A DNA stretch of 51,009 bases, from assembly GCF_001623405.1 (NCBI RefSeq), contig NZ_LUHG01000078.1:1-51009 (forward strand), in the 5' to 3' direction. The notes under the pieces were generated by a model. The model did not search any database, was not told the origin of the DNA, and saw only the letters and a list, made by a program, of their open reading frames with translations. Below are positions 19,715 through 29,051 of the stretch, one piece after another. A program made the translations under genes and the position numbers. The first letter of the stretch is position 1; each line of letters starts with the position of its first letter. This DNA comes from Hydrotalea flava (lineage in GTDB: Bacteria; Bacteroidota; Bacteroidia; Chitinophagales; Chitinophagaceae).

Positions 19715-21070
19715 TCAATTTGCTTTCACTTCATACAATTTATCTTTAGGGGTAACCAATACCTTGTCTTTGTCTTTCAATAATTTACTCACGGTTGCAT
19801 AGGGCCCTGTTACCACTTCATCGCCTAATTTTAAACCATCAGTTATTTGAATATAGTTTAAATCCTGAATGCCGGTTTTAACGGATACCATTTTAACGGT
19901 ACCATCTTTCTGTATTACAAAAACTACTTCCCGGGTATTATCATTTGGGGTATTATTAACAGTAGCATCACTATTATTATTAGAAGTTGCCGTTTTTTTA
20001 TTAGATGTGGAATCAGTATTCATATCGCGGGTAGTCACTGCATTCAATGGCACACTTAACACATTATTTGCAGTTTTGGTTTGTATATCGGCACTGGCAC
20101 TCATACCGGGCCGGAAGGGGAAACGGCCTTTTACAATTAAATCTTTATAACTATCCTGCAACAAACGAATGTGTACTTTGTAATTGGTAACATCGGTTGA
20201 AGTAGTAGTTGAAGATGCATTGGTAACGGGGTTTGCTATTTTATAAACAATCCCTTTAAATTTCCTGTCGTTGTAAGCATCTACCTCCACTAAAGCAGTA
20301 TCACCAATTTTAATTTTGGGGATATCATTTTCACCTACATCTACTTGTGCAACAATACTGCTTAAATCAGCAATCCGCATCATTTCAGTACCTACATTAA
20401 AACTGTTACCGGCCACACGTTCGCCCTTTTTAATACTCATTAAACTGATAACACCACTCATGGGAGCGGTAATAATGGTACGCGATAAATCTTCATTGGC
20501 TTTTGCCAACTGTGCCTGTGCATTTTTAATATTGGCTTTATTGGCAATAATATTTTGAAGTGCTGCATTGTAATTGGCTTCAGCAGCACGATACGCTTGC
20601 TGGGCTGTTTCAAATTCCTGGCGGCTGATTACTTTGTCATCTAACAATTTTTTTTGACGATTAAAATTGGCCTCAGTTTGTTCAACGGTTGCTTTTAAGC
20701 CTGCCAGGTTTGCCTGTGAATTGGCCACCTGTGCCTGTGCCTGTGCTACTACCGCAGCCACCTGATCGCGCTGTGTAACATATATGTCGGCATAAATTTT
20801 TGCCAATTCCTGACCTTTTTTTACGGTGTCACCTTCATTTACATTGAGTGCAACTACTTCCCCACTAATATCCGGACTAATTTTCACTTCCACCTCCGGA
20901 TAAATTTTACCACTGGCATTTACACTTTCAATTATGGTTCTGTTCTCGGCCTTTTCGGCAGAAACCTTAATGCCTTCATCTTTACCAATAATGCCGGCAG
21001 CTTTTAATCCCCATAAACCACCGAGTAGTATAACCAATATAATGATGGTCCAAAGCAGTTTTTTATTCAT
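19715..21070 (-). CDS. Efflux periplasmic adaptor subunit (HlyD/MacA family)
   Basis: This 451-residue membrane fusion protein should link an inner-membrane pump to a TolC channel. It has an N-terminal membrane anchor (about residues 4-24). A biotinyl-lipoyl half motif follows (EVKISPDISGEVVALNVNEG), then a long helical hairpin (about 85-195, rich in Ala and Gln) and beta-barrel domains (FRPGMSASADIQTK). A low-complexity Asn/Thr/Ser insert lies at about 345-375. The tolC-type gene is 43 bases upstream on the same strand. No ABC or RND permease gene is next to them. Confidence 0.92.
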   Translation of the reverse strand: MNKKLLWTIIILVILLGGLWGLKAAGIIGKDEGIKVSAEKAENRTIIESVNASGKIYPEVEVKISPDISGEVVALNVNEGDTVKKGQELAKIYADIYVTQRDQVAAVVAQAQAQVANSQANLAGLKATVEQTEANFNRQKKLLDDKVISRQEFETAQQAYRAAEANYNAALQNIIANKANIKNAQAQLAKANEDLSRTIITAPMSGVISLMSIKKGERVAGNSFNVGTEMMRIADLSSIVAQVDVGENDIPKIKIGDTALVEVDAYNDRKFKGIVYKIANPVTNASSTTTSTDVTNYKVHIRLLQDSYKDLIVKGRFPFRPGMSASADIQTKTANNVLSVPLNAVTTRDMNTDSTSNKKTATSNNNSDATVNNTPNDNTREVVFVIQKDGTVKMVSVKTGIQDLNYIQITDGLKLGDEVVTGPYATVSKLLKDKDKVLVTPKDKLYEVKAN

Positions 21071-21113
21071 AGTATTTTTTTATTATAGATGGATTGTTGC
21101 CGTATTTCGTTGC

Positions 21114-22577
21114 TTATAATTTTAAACCCATGCCTTTATAAAATTCTAATAATTTCATTTTGAAAATATAATCGTACTCATTGGCTATCTGTTGCAATTT
21201 AGCTTTTAGTAAATTATTTTGATTGGTAATTAAATCAACCGTACCCAACATACCTATTTCATAACGTTTTAATGCAAAATCATAAGCCTTCTGAGCACTC
21301 ATTACGCTTTTTTTACCGGCAGTAAATTTTTCGAAAGCAGACTCTGCGTTGCTGTATGCTGTATAAATATTGTTTTTTAAGGTAAAATCTGCCTGTTCAT
21401 TTTGCAACTGTGTGTTTTTGTAATTGAGCTTAGATTGCTGGTATGCAATTTTGCTTTGCCCATTGTTAAAAACAGGAATACTTAAACTTAAACCCAACCC
21501 CTGACCAAAGTTGTTGGTAATCTGATTACTCCATCCCTGCCACAACTGTCCAAAGTTTCTTTTAGACTGAGTAATAGAAATATTTGGACTTTGCACATAA
21601 TAGGTATTGGTACCAATTTTTACAATAGGCTCTGCACCGGTTATTGGTGAATACCCATTGAAAGTGTACCCATCAATCTGATTAAAAGAATTATAAAAGT
21701 TGGTACCCAAACTTATGCCAAACCCAAGCGTAGGATATAAAGCTGCTTTGGCTACCTGAATATTTTTTTGTGCAGCCTTTAACCGAAAGGCATTACCCTT
21801 TTGTAAGGGCTGATTATTCAAAGCTAAAGCATACACTACTTCGGGTTGTAAGTCAGCAAAGGATTCTAATGGTATCGTAGAAACATCCGGTGTATCTACT
21901 TCAAAGGGTGCAGCAGCGTCCAAATTCAACACTGCTTTCAATTGTAAAACGCTTTGTAAAAAAGTGGTTTTAGCAGCAATGTAATTGCTACTATCATTGG
22001 CTAATTGTGCCTCTAGTTCAATTTGGTTCAACTCAGGCAATGCACCTGCATCTACCTGCTTTTTAGTAATAGCTAACTGTGTTTGCGTTTGTTGAATTTG
22101 TACCTTACTAATATTAATTTGCTCATTGGCACTTAATACCTGTAAATAATAGGTAGCCACATTGAATGCCGCATCGTTCGATGCTTTTTCTACATCGGCC
22201 AAAGCCGCCTGTGCACTGAATTGAGCGGCAGAAACATTGCTCTTCAATCGATTCCAATTGTATAAAGTTACATTGCTATTGGCTTGTATATTTTGATACA
22301 AAGCCTGTGTATTGGTGTAAATATTGGTGGTTCTGTCAATAGACCGGCCAAATTGCACCCCAACACCCGTTCCTAACGAAACGGTGGGTATTTGAAATAA
22401 TTTAGCCTGCTGTACCTGCAATGCAGCCAGTCTGGCCTGCACATCAGCCTGTTTTACAGAAATATTGTTTTTCATGGCATATTCTACGCATCGCTGCAAA
22501 CTCCACTTGTCTTCTTTGTTTTGCGCATTGCTATACAAGAAGAGCAAGGAAAAACTAATCACCAAAAAATATTTCAT
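21114..22577 (-). CDS. TolC family outer-membrane efflux protein
   Basis: This 487-residue protein has a signal peptide (ending LYSNAQ) and two long helical TolC repeats, with WSLQRCVEYAMKNNISVKQAD at the start of the first and AYDFALKRYEIGMLGTVDLI in the second. It should form the outer-membrane duct of a tripartite exporter, with the adaptor encoded just downstream. A TATTTTTG on the minus strand at 22742-22735 could be its -7 element, but the leader would then be about 150 bases. Confidence 0.92.
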   Translation of the reverse strand: MKYFLVISFSLLFLYSNAQNKEDKWSLQRCVEYAMKNNISVKQADVQARLAALQVQQAKLFQIPTVSLGTGVGVQFGRSIDRTTNIYTNTQALYQNIQANSNVTLYNWNRLKSNVSAAQFSAQAALADVEKASNDAAFNVATYYLQVLSANEQINISKVQIQQTQTQLAITKKQVDAGALPELNQIELEAQLANDSSNYIAAKTTFLQSVLQLKAVLNLDAAAPFEVDTPDVSTIPLESFADLQPEVVYALALNNQPLQKGNAFRLKAAQKNIQVAKAALYPTLGFGISLGTNFYNSFNQIDGYTFNGYSPITGAEPIVKIGTNTYYVQSPNISITQSKRNFGQLWQGWSNQITNNFGQGLGLSLSIPVFNNGQSKIAYQQSKLNYKNTQLQNEQADFTLKNNIYTAYSNAESAFEKFTAGKKSVMSAQKAYDFALKRYEIGMLGTVDLITNQNNLLKAKLQQIANEYDYIFKMKLLEFYKGMGLKL

Positions 22578-22782
22578 GCATTATCGTTTGTGTTCATTAA
22601 AAAACATTCCCATACCAGTTAGATGCCTGATTCTCTATTTTACAGGGATGTTTCGGAAAACTGCATTCCATACCTCCTTCAAATTGTTTAACCCCCCGTT
22701 AACCAAAAACTATCTTCCATCAAACATCTTATTACAAAAATAACAGAATAGTTTAGGCACTCCGAAATTTTAGATAAATGGT

Positions 22783-23970
22783 TTATTGAGCAGGAGCAAC
22801 GGCTTTTAGAAAGGCCTGTTGTAAATCGGCCACCAAATAATCGGCTTCTTCCAATCCAATATACAAACGAAGCATTCGGTGATCGGGGTTCATTTTGTTG
22901 TATTCATTTTTTGGCATACCGGCGCAACGGGGAATGATTAAACTTTCATAACCACCCCAGCTAACCGCCATTTTAATATGTTGCAGGGCATTACAAAATA
23001 ACTCTATTGTTTCAAGCGCTACTGGCTTTAAAACAAGGGTACACAAGCCACAGGCGCCTTTCATTTGTTGCTGCGCCAATTCAAACTGCAGAAAACTGCT
23101 GTCGAACGGAAAGATAACCGATTCAACCATGGGCTCCTTTTTTAAATAACCAATAACCTGTTTCGTGGTTTGTGTAATATGCGCTAACCGCATGGGCAAT
23201 GTTCTAAGGCCGCGAATTAACAACCAGGCATTAAAGGGCTGTATACCACTGCCTATATTCATATATTCGCTATTAAAAATGCGTTGAATCATTGCGCTGT
23301 TACTACTTAAAACACCTGCTACCACATCACTATGTCCGCTAATGTATTTAGTAGCCGATTGCAGGCTAATATCAATACCCATTGCAATGGGTTGCTGATA
23401 AAGGGGTGTACAATAACTGTTGTCGATAACGGTAACAATGTTGTGCCGTTTTGCCAATGCTGCAACAGCACGAATATCCTGCAGTTCATACGTCCAGCTA
23501 TTGGGCGATTCTAAATAAAACAATGTGGTATTGGGCTGTAGTGCATTTTCCCAATTTACAATAGCTGTTCCATCAATATAGGAATGCGTAACACCAAAAC
23601 GGGGTAAAATTTCTTCAAACATTTTTCTTGCCCAGGTATACACACCTGCTACACTTACAATATGATCACCTGATTTTACATTGGCCAGCACTGCTGCAAA
23701 AATAGCTGCAGCACCACTGTTAAACACCAAACAATCTTCCGCACCATCTAATGCAGCCAGTTTTTGTGTAAGCATTTTAACTGTGGGATTTAACCCACGG
23801 CTATAGAGCCAGGTATTGTATTCATCCGCAAAAGCTTCACGCAAATCCGCCACCGTTTTAAAGGAAAAATTAGAAGTTTGCACAATGGGTGGAGCCACCG
23901 CTCTGAAGTAGGCCTCATTATCTTCACCCAGCTCATTTAAAATGTATGATAAAGAATAAGCATCTTGCAT
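22783..23970 (-). CDS. Cys/Met metabolism PLP-dependent enzyme (cystathionine gamma-synthase/lyase-like)
   Basis: This 395-residue protein is of the trans-sulfuration family, which moves sulfur between cysteine and homocysteine through a pyridoxal-phosphate intermediate. Motifs are LYSRGLNPTV, FNSGAAAIFAAVLA, TVIDNSYCTPLYQQP and SATKYISGHSD, which carries the PLP lysine. Whether it acts as MetB, MetC or a lyase cannot be settled from sequence. An APC permease gene is 17 bases upstream, so the pair may move and use a related amino acid. Confidence 0.88.
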   Translation of the reverse strand: MQDAYSLSYILNELGEDNEAYFRAVAPPIVQTSNFSFKTVADLREAFADEYNTWLYSRGLNPTVKMLTQKLAALDGAEDCLVFNSGAAAIFAAVLANVKSGDHIVSVAGVYTWARKMFEEILPRFGVTHSYIDGTAIVNWENALQPNTTLFYLESPNSWTYELQDIRAVAALAKRHNIVTVIDNSYCTPLYQQPIAMGIDISLQSATKYISGHSDVVAGVLSSNSAMIQRIFNSEYMNIGSGIQPFNAWLLIRGLRTLPMRLAHITQTTKQVIGYLKKEPMVESVIFPFDSSFLQFELAQQQMKGACGLCTLVLKPVALETIELFCNALQHIKMAVSWGGYESLIIPRCAGMPKNEYNKMNPDHRMLRLYIGLEEADYLVADLQQAFLKAVAPAQ

Positions 23971-23987
23971 AGCAATTCAATAAATAT

Positions 23988-25349
23988 TTAAATAATGGTT
24001 TCTTTTCGGTTTTGTTGTTTTTTATGAAACAGAAAATACAATGCAATAAATCCAGCCAATACCAAAATACCAACCAGCGCTGTAGCCGGACTGTGAATGA
24101 TAATGCTGATACAAACAAACACATAGGCAGCAATAAAAATAAGCGGCAGCAATGGATATAATTTCATTTTATATATTCCGGTTCCATCTAAGTGTTTTGT
24201 TTTTCTTCTTAAAATAAAAATGGTAGCACTGGAACCCACCATACCAAACGAATCTAAAAAAATAGAGAAATTTAAAATTCTTTCAAAGGTTTGGGCAAAG
24301 AATAAAATTACAATACACATTGCGGCAAATACCGTTAAAGAAACAGTTAACACCTGATTTTTATTATTTTGAACAGCAAATGCCTTAGGCAATGAACCTT
24401 CATCACTCATTGCATACATGACTCTTGGATTGCTAAGCAATAAGGCATTTACATAAGAAAGAACACCCACAAACAAAAAGAATGAAAAAATTTCAGCACC
24501 TCGGATGCCAAATACATTTTGAATTAACACATAAGCAATTTCTGTTTCATTTTTCATCTGATGAAAACCGATAACCCGATAATAACTCAGGTTTACCAAT
24601 AAGTACAATACAATAATGATGGTAATACCCATAAAAATACCACGGGGCATATTTTGTGCCGGCTTGCTAATTTCATTACCAAAATTGATGGTTTGCTGAT
24701 AGCCTCCATAAGTAAACGATACAGCTATGAGACTAATCCCTAAACTTTGAATCCAGCTCATATGTGGGGTGCTATCAGCCATAACACTTGCTGTTGCTAC
24801 TGCCTGATGATATGGAAAAAACAAGGCCGCAATGAGTACCACTATCATTCCTATTTTAATTAGCATTAAAATATTTTGAGCCTTTGCACTCATACGCAAA
24901 CCCATTAAATTAATACCATAAAACACTAAAATAGCCCCGGCACTGATAATGGCTTTATCAATATTCGTCCACTGATGACCGGGAAACAATTTTGTAATAT
25001 AACCACTTCCAATTAATGCAACGCCACTTAGTGATGCAGCATTGCTGATTAAAATGATACAGTTAATGGCAAACGCAATACTGGGATGATAGGCTACTGA
25101 AAATATTTTATAATACCCACCGGTAACCGGGTAACGGCTACCTATTTCCGCATATGTTAAAGCACCACAAAAAGCTATCAATCCACCCAATATCCATGCA
25201 GTAAAATAAACAGATGGCGTAATGGCATCCTTGGCAGAAGTAGCGGCGGTTCTGAAAATACCCATTCCAATTACCAGCCCTACTACAATCATGGTAAAGC
25301 TGAACAAATTCAGTTGTTGTTTTCCCTGCATGTTGCTATAGTATGGCAC
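23988..25349 (-). CDS. APC superfamily amino acid permease
   Basis: This 453-residue inner-membrane transporter has about 12 predicted helices. The N-terminal family motif is VIGMGIFRTAA in helix 1, followed by ALTYAEIGSRYPVTGGYY in helix 3. Helix-breaking Gly/Ser in helices 1 and 6 (SFTYGGYQQTINFGNE) fit the LeuT fold. It probably carries an amino acid; position next to a Cys/Met enzyme gene hints at a sulfur amino acid or relative, but this is inference. Confidence 0.9.
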   Translation of the reverse strand: MPYYSNMQGKQQLNLFSFTMIVVGLVIGMGIFRTAATSAKDAITPSVYFTAWILGGLIAFCGALTYAEIGSRYPVTGGYYKIFSVAYHPSIAFAINCIILISNAASLSGVALIGSGYITKLFPGHQWTNIDKAIISAGAILVFYGINLMGLRMSAKAQNILMLIKIGMIVVLIAALFFPYHQAVATASVMADSTPHMSWIQSLGISLIAVSFTYGGYQQTINFGNEISKPAQNMPRGIFMGITIIIVLYLLVNLSYYRVIGFHQMKNETEIAYVLIQNVFGIRGAEIFSFFLFVGVLSYVNALLLSNPRVMYAMSDEGSLPKAFAVQNNKNQVLTVSLTVFAAMCIVILFFAQTFERILNFSIFLDSFGMVGSSATIFILRRKTKHLDGTGIYKMKLYPLLPLIFIAAYVFVCISIIIHSPATALVGILVLAGFIALYFLFHKKQQNRKETII

Positions 25350-25442
25350 TCAATATAGTAAAGAATTGTATGCCAAGTAGAATTTTAATAACCCAAAAAC
25401 GAACAGGTACCATTATTCCGGTTGTTGTTTTGCTCCGGGCAC

Positions 25443-26017
25443 TCATCTTTTTTCAATGCGTTTGTCCGGCACAATCCAAATAACAGCTACTACCCCATAT
25501 AAAAACAAAGCCACCCAGGCATTCCAAAACCCTACTGCAATGGCAACAATATAAATATATACAGAAATTTTCCCTTTCATGTCTTTTCCAATGGCAGCCG
25601 CTAACGCCCCTTCTTTTCCATGCAATCCAATTAAGGTGCGAACCAATATGTAATAAGCAATGGCATTCATGAATAACACAAAGCCATACAATACCACCGG
25701 TAAACTTTCAAAATGATTTTCACCATCCATCCCGACACACAGGGTACCAACTGCAACCAAAACAACAAATACAACAAATACAAATTGTCCCATAATACCC
25801 CTACATTTACATGCTCCACTGCATGAAACAGGTGATGATGATTACTCCAGTAAATTCCAAAATAATTAAACCGTAAAATATAACTGAATAATACCGGCCA
25901 AACATCTTTCAAAGCATTGAAAGAGGGAACATGTGGTACTTTTAATTCCAGTACCATGATGGTTATAATGATGGCTATCACGCCGTCACTAAAAGCTTCT
26001 AAACGGCCTTCCCCCAT
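25443..26017 (-). pseudogene. TMEM175/DUF1211-type channel gene, split by a frameshift
   Basis: Two overlapping minus-strand frames together make one TMEM175-like protein. The first frame starts at ATG 26017 (MGEGRLEAFSDGVIAIIITI, with the FSDG filter motif) and runs through YWSNHHHLFH and VPCVSGWM. The second supplies GENHFESLPVVLYGF and continues to the C-terminus at 25443. Joining them needs one extra G around 25723-25724, where ATGGTGAA would be ATGGGTGAA. A perfect 9-base tandem duplication (25763-25771 and 25772-25780) adds three residues in the first frame. Without repair the product ends early. A sequencing error in a G run remains possible. Confidence 0.8.
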
Positions 26018-26082
26018 TTTGCATAAACAGTTTGGTATAAAAAATGAAATTAAATAAAAAATGTACAATTCAAAGCAATTAC

Positions 26083-26090
26083 TATTTTTG
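26083..26090 (+). promoter_or_regulatory. Candidate -7 element of the cobalamin locus
   Basis: TATTTTTG matches the Bacteroidota -7 consensus TAnnTTTG exactly. It would start transcription near 26097, about 30 bases before the riboswitch core. No clear -33 TTG is seen at the usual spacing. Confidence 0.4.
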
Positions 26091-26127
26091 CCATGTATTT
26101 GGTTCTTTTTATTGCATTGCAAGCCAT

Positions 26128-26306
26128 TCCTTTCAACGGTATGCATTGTGATAGCAAGATTAAAAGGGAAACCGGTGTAATTCCGGTGCTATCCCCGTAG
26201 CTGTAAGGGCCTCTGTAAAAAGAGAAAGCGATAACAACCACTGTTCCTAAAACGGAATGGGAAGGTGCTAAAGCCCCAAGCCAGAAGACCTGCCAGATAC
26301 AGCCTC
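26128..26306 (+). promoter_or_regulatory. Cobalamin (B12) riboswitch
   Basis: The conserved core is plain: AAAAGGGAAACCGGTG near 26162, then the CCGGT arm, CTATCCCCGTAGCTGTAAG, ACCACTG, GGGAAGG, and the B12 box AGCCAGAAGACCTGCC at 26279-26294. It lies upstream of a BtuB-type receptor, as expected. Two further hairpins follow: CTCATT-GAAA-AATGAG (26304-26319) and a TTCAC/GTGAA stem just after it. These could be the expression platform that hides the start region of the receptor gene when adenosylcobalamin is bound. Confidence 0.95.
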
Positions 26307-26444
26307 ATTGAAAAATGAGTTTGTCATTCACGGCTTTCGGGTGAAAAGCATGGAATGTAAAAGACTGTCTGCAGCAGTCGATTATATTTCTCCGTTTTTT
26401 TGTTTTCCTGAAAGCTCATTGTTTCATTTTAAAAACAATCAACA

Positions 26445-28379
26445 ATGAGCAAAAAATTAACGCTCCTTCTTACATCCATAGCTTTGGGCTATGCAGTTTT
26501 TGCACAACAAGACTCTATGGCCACCCGCCAGTTAAACGAGGTGGTAGTAACCGCTTCTAAAACACCTATTAAGGAATCAGAAACGGGTAAAATTGTAACC
26601 GTAATTGATCAAAAAACCATTCAAAACCATGCCGGCAGTAGTTTAGCTGCACTGCTGAATACGCAGGCCGGATTTTTTATTAATGGCAGCAACAATGCAT
26701 TGGGTACTAATTTAGATTTGTACTTCCGTGGTGCTACCGCAGGCAATATGTTGATTGTGATTGACGGAGTGCCGGTGTACGACCCCTCACAAATCAACAA
26801 TTCATTCGACCTGAATAATATTCCTTTAGACCAGGTAGAACGTATTGAAATTCTGAAAGGCGGACAAAGTACTTTATGGGGCAGCAATGCCGTTGCAGGT
26901 GTTATTCAAATTTTTCTAAAAAAAGAAGCCAAAAAGAAAATGGCCCTGAATGCCAACGCATCTTATGGCACTTATAACACTTTCAATAGTGGTGCCGGCA
27001 TTAGCGGCTCGCTTAAAAAATGGGATTATTTGGTGCAGTACAACTACATTAAAAGCGCCGGTTTCCCTGCTGCTTATGATAGTACGGGTAAGCAGAACTT
27101 TAAAAAGGATGGTTTTGAACAAAGCAGCGTAATGGCTGAAACCCGTTACCATTTTTCGCCTTCATTCACCGCAAAAGCATTTGGCAATTTTAGCCATTAC
27201 CAAACCGATTTACCCGCCGGTGCTTTTACCGATGAAAAAGATTATACCCTGCACAATAAAAATAATTTGGGCGGACTGGCTTTAGATTTCCAACACAAAA
27301 AAGTAAACTGGACTTTACAGGGAAGTTACCAGCAGGCCAACCGCCATTATGTAAACGACAGCACTTATGTTTCGAGCCCTTATTACAATTATTCTAACCA
27401 GCAATATAACGGCAATACCACTACGTTAGAAACCTTTGGCAGTATCCGTTTTCAAAAACATATTCGCCTGGTTTCGGGTATTCAGTACCAACATCAAAAT
27501 ACCAGCCAAAGCTATTTCAGTACCGGACCTTACGGGCCCTACACTTCTGAACTGGGGCAAGACAGCGCCCATGTTAACCAGCTTTCGGCGTATGCCTCTT
27601 TGCTGTTGCTGAATATTCATGGGTTTAATTTTGAAGCCGGTGGCCGCGTTAACCACCATTCCATTTATGGTAACAATGCAACTTATACCCTTAATCCCTC
27701 ATTTGTAATTGATGAAAATACCAAGTTATTTATTAACATTTCATCAGGCTATAATATTCCTTCGTTGTATCAATTGTATAGCGCTTATGGCAACAAAAAT
27801 TTAAAACCTGAAAGCAGTACTACTTATGAAATTGGACTCCAAACCCAAAGCACAGATAAAAAAATGAGCCTGCGCCTTGCTGCATTTAAAAGAGATACCA
27901 AAAACCTGATTATTTTTTATACCGATGCCAATTACAACAGCTACTACATCAATCGCGACCAACAACACGACTATGGCTTTGAAGTAGAAAGCAATACACA
28001 AATTGGTACAATTGGCACCTGGAGTAATAATCTTACCTATATTGACGGGCATGGCATTCAAAATGGTGTTAGTGTAAACAACCTGTTCCGACGTCCTAAT
28101 TTTGTGATGAACAGTGTACTTACCCTTTCGCCCGTAAAAGGCTTTACCATTGCACCGGCCTTTAAATACGTAGGTACTCGTTTAAAAGGGCCTTATGATA
28201 TTGGACCTGATTTACAGCCCGCTTATTATACTGTTGACTGTTTTATCAGCTACCGGGTTAACAAACAAATTCGCCTGTTTACTTCGCTCAACAATATTAC
28301 CGACCAACAATATTTTGATATTGTAGGCTATAACAGCAAACGCTTTAATATGATGACAGGGGCTTATTTTAACTTTTAA
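26445..28379 (+). CDS. btuB: TonB-dependent cobalamin receptor (BtuB-like)
   Basis: This 644-residue outer-membrane receptor should import corrinoids. It has a signal peptide (ending AVFAQ), the TonB box NEVVVTASK, a plug domain (about residues 40-160, ending ERIEILKGGQSTLWGSNAVAGVI) and a 22-strand-type barrel. It lacks the carboxypeptidase-like domain of the receptor at 328-2844, so it is of the BtuB size class. The cobalamin riboswitch directly upstream supports the substrate. The membrane-protein gene that follows starts 15 bases downstream. Confidence 0.93.
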   Translation: MSKKLTLLLTSIALGYAVFAQQDSMATRQLNEVVVTASKTPIKESETGKIVTVIDQKTIQNHAGSSLAALLNTQAGFFINGSNNALGTNLDLYFRGATAGNMLIVIDGVPVYDPSQINNSFDLNNIPLDQVERIEILKGGQSTLWGSNAVAGVIQIFLKKEAKKKMALNANASYGTYNTFNSGAGISGSLKKWDYLVQYNYIKSAGFPAAYDSTGKQNFKKDGFEQSSVMAETRYHFSPSFTAKAFGNFSHYQTDLPAGAFTDEKDYTLHNKNNLGGLALDFQHKKVNWTLQGSYQQANRHYVNDSTYVSSPYYNYSNQQYNGNTTTLETFGSIRFQKHIRLVSGIQYQHQNTSQSYFSTGPYGPYTSELGQDSAHVNQLSAYASLLLLNIHGFNFEAGGRVNHHSIYGNNATYTLNPSFVIDENTKLFINISSGYNIPSLYQLYSAYGNKNLKPESSTTYEIGLQTQSTDKKMSLRLAAFKRDTKNLIIFYTDANYNSYYINRDQQHDYGFEVESNTQIGTIGTWSNNLTYIDGHGIQNGVSVNNLFRRPNFVMNSVLTLSPVKGFTIAPAFKYVGTRLKGPYDIGPDLQPAYYTVDCFISYRVNKQIRLFTSLNNITDQQYFDIVGYNSKRFNMMTGAYFNF

Positions 28380-28394
28380 ATTAAAACAATCGTT

Positions 28395-29000
28395 ATGTCT
28401 ATTCAAAAATTCAATCCGGCAACAGCAATTGTATTGTTGTTTATTGTATTAGCCGCTGCTTTGCGTATTTGGAATGCAGGCAGTACCCTATCGCCTTTGG
28501 CCAATTTTACGCCCATTGGTGCCATGGGGCTATTTGGTGGTACTTATTTTAATCAGCCCTGGAAAAAATATGCATTTCCTTTAGGTGTTCTATTTTTTAG
28601 TGATGTAGTAATGATGCATACCATTTATGCAGGTTATGGTAACGGGTTGCTGTACAAAGGATGGATATACACTTATCTTGCATTTGCAGTAATTGTTTTA
28701 ATAGGCACATTGATTAAGCATGTAAAAATGAGTACGGTAATCACCGCGGCATTTGCGGCTGCACTGACACACTGGATTATTACAGACTTACCCGTTTGGT
28801 GGTTTGGTGGATTAGATATCAGAAACGGCCAACGCTTACAGCGCAATTGGGATGGGTTTGTTCAATGTTATGTTCAGGCTTTACCCTTTTTAAGGAATAT
28901 GCTGGTAGCCAACATTGTATACGGCGCCATTTTTTACGGCAGTTTTGAATGGCTGCAAAAAAAATATCCGGCCTTATCAGTGCATGCGGTTTCAAAATAA
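28395..29000 (+). CDS. DUF6580-type membrane protein, putative cobalamin transport component
   Basis: This 201-residue protein has about five hydrophobic helices. The segment ANFTPIGAMGLFGGTYF after helix 1 and the SDVVMMH segment in a later helix resemble the DUF6580 family of putative transport proteins, which recall ECF-transporter substrate-binding subunits in size and topology. It lies between a riboswitch-controlled btuB and the rest of the B12 locus. A role in moving corrinoids across the inner membrane is an inference; no energising subunits are encoded nearby. A strong hairpin terminator follows its stop codon. Confidence 0.7.
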   Translation: MSIQKFNPATAIVLLFIVLAAALRIWNAGSTLSPLANFTPIGAMGLFGGTYFNQPWKKYAFPLGVLFFSDVVMMHTIYAGYGNGLLYKGWIYTYLAFAVIVLIGTLIKHVKMSTVITAAFAAALTHWIITDLPVWWFGGLDIRNGQRLQRNWDGFVQCYVQALPFLRNMLVANIVYGAIFYGSFEWLQKKYPALSVHAVSK

Positions 29001-29007
29001 TAAACGT

Positions 29008-29037
29008 ACAGGGCTTGCTGCAGTAGCCCTGTTTTTT
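29008..29037 (+). terminator. Strong intrinsic terminator inside the cobalamin locus
   Basis: The perfect 8-base stem ACAGGGCT (29008-29015) / AGCCCTGT (29025-29032) is followed by a run of T residues (29032-29037). It lies between the DUF6580-type gene and the BtuF-like gene, only 15 bases before the latter's start codon. Confidence 0.85.
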
Positions 29038-29051
29038 CTTAAACCCATACT

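Noticed and set aside
22465-22743. 92-codon plus-strand frame over the tolC start
   Set aside because: It runs antisense through the signal peptide of a clear TolC gene and has no recognisable motif.
26050-26241. 63-codon minus-strand frame at the riboswitch
   Set aside because: It is antisense to the conserved cobalamin riboswitch core, whose base conservation explains the sequence.
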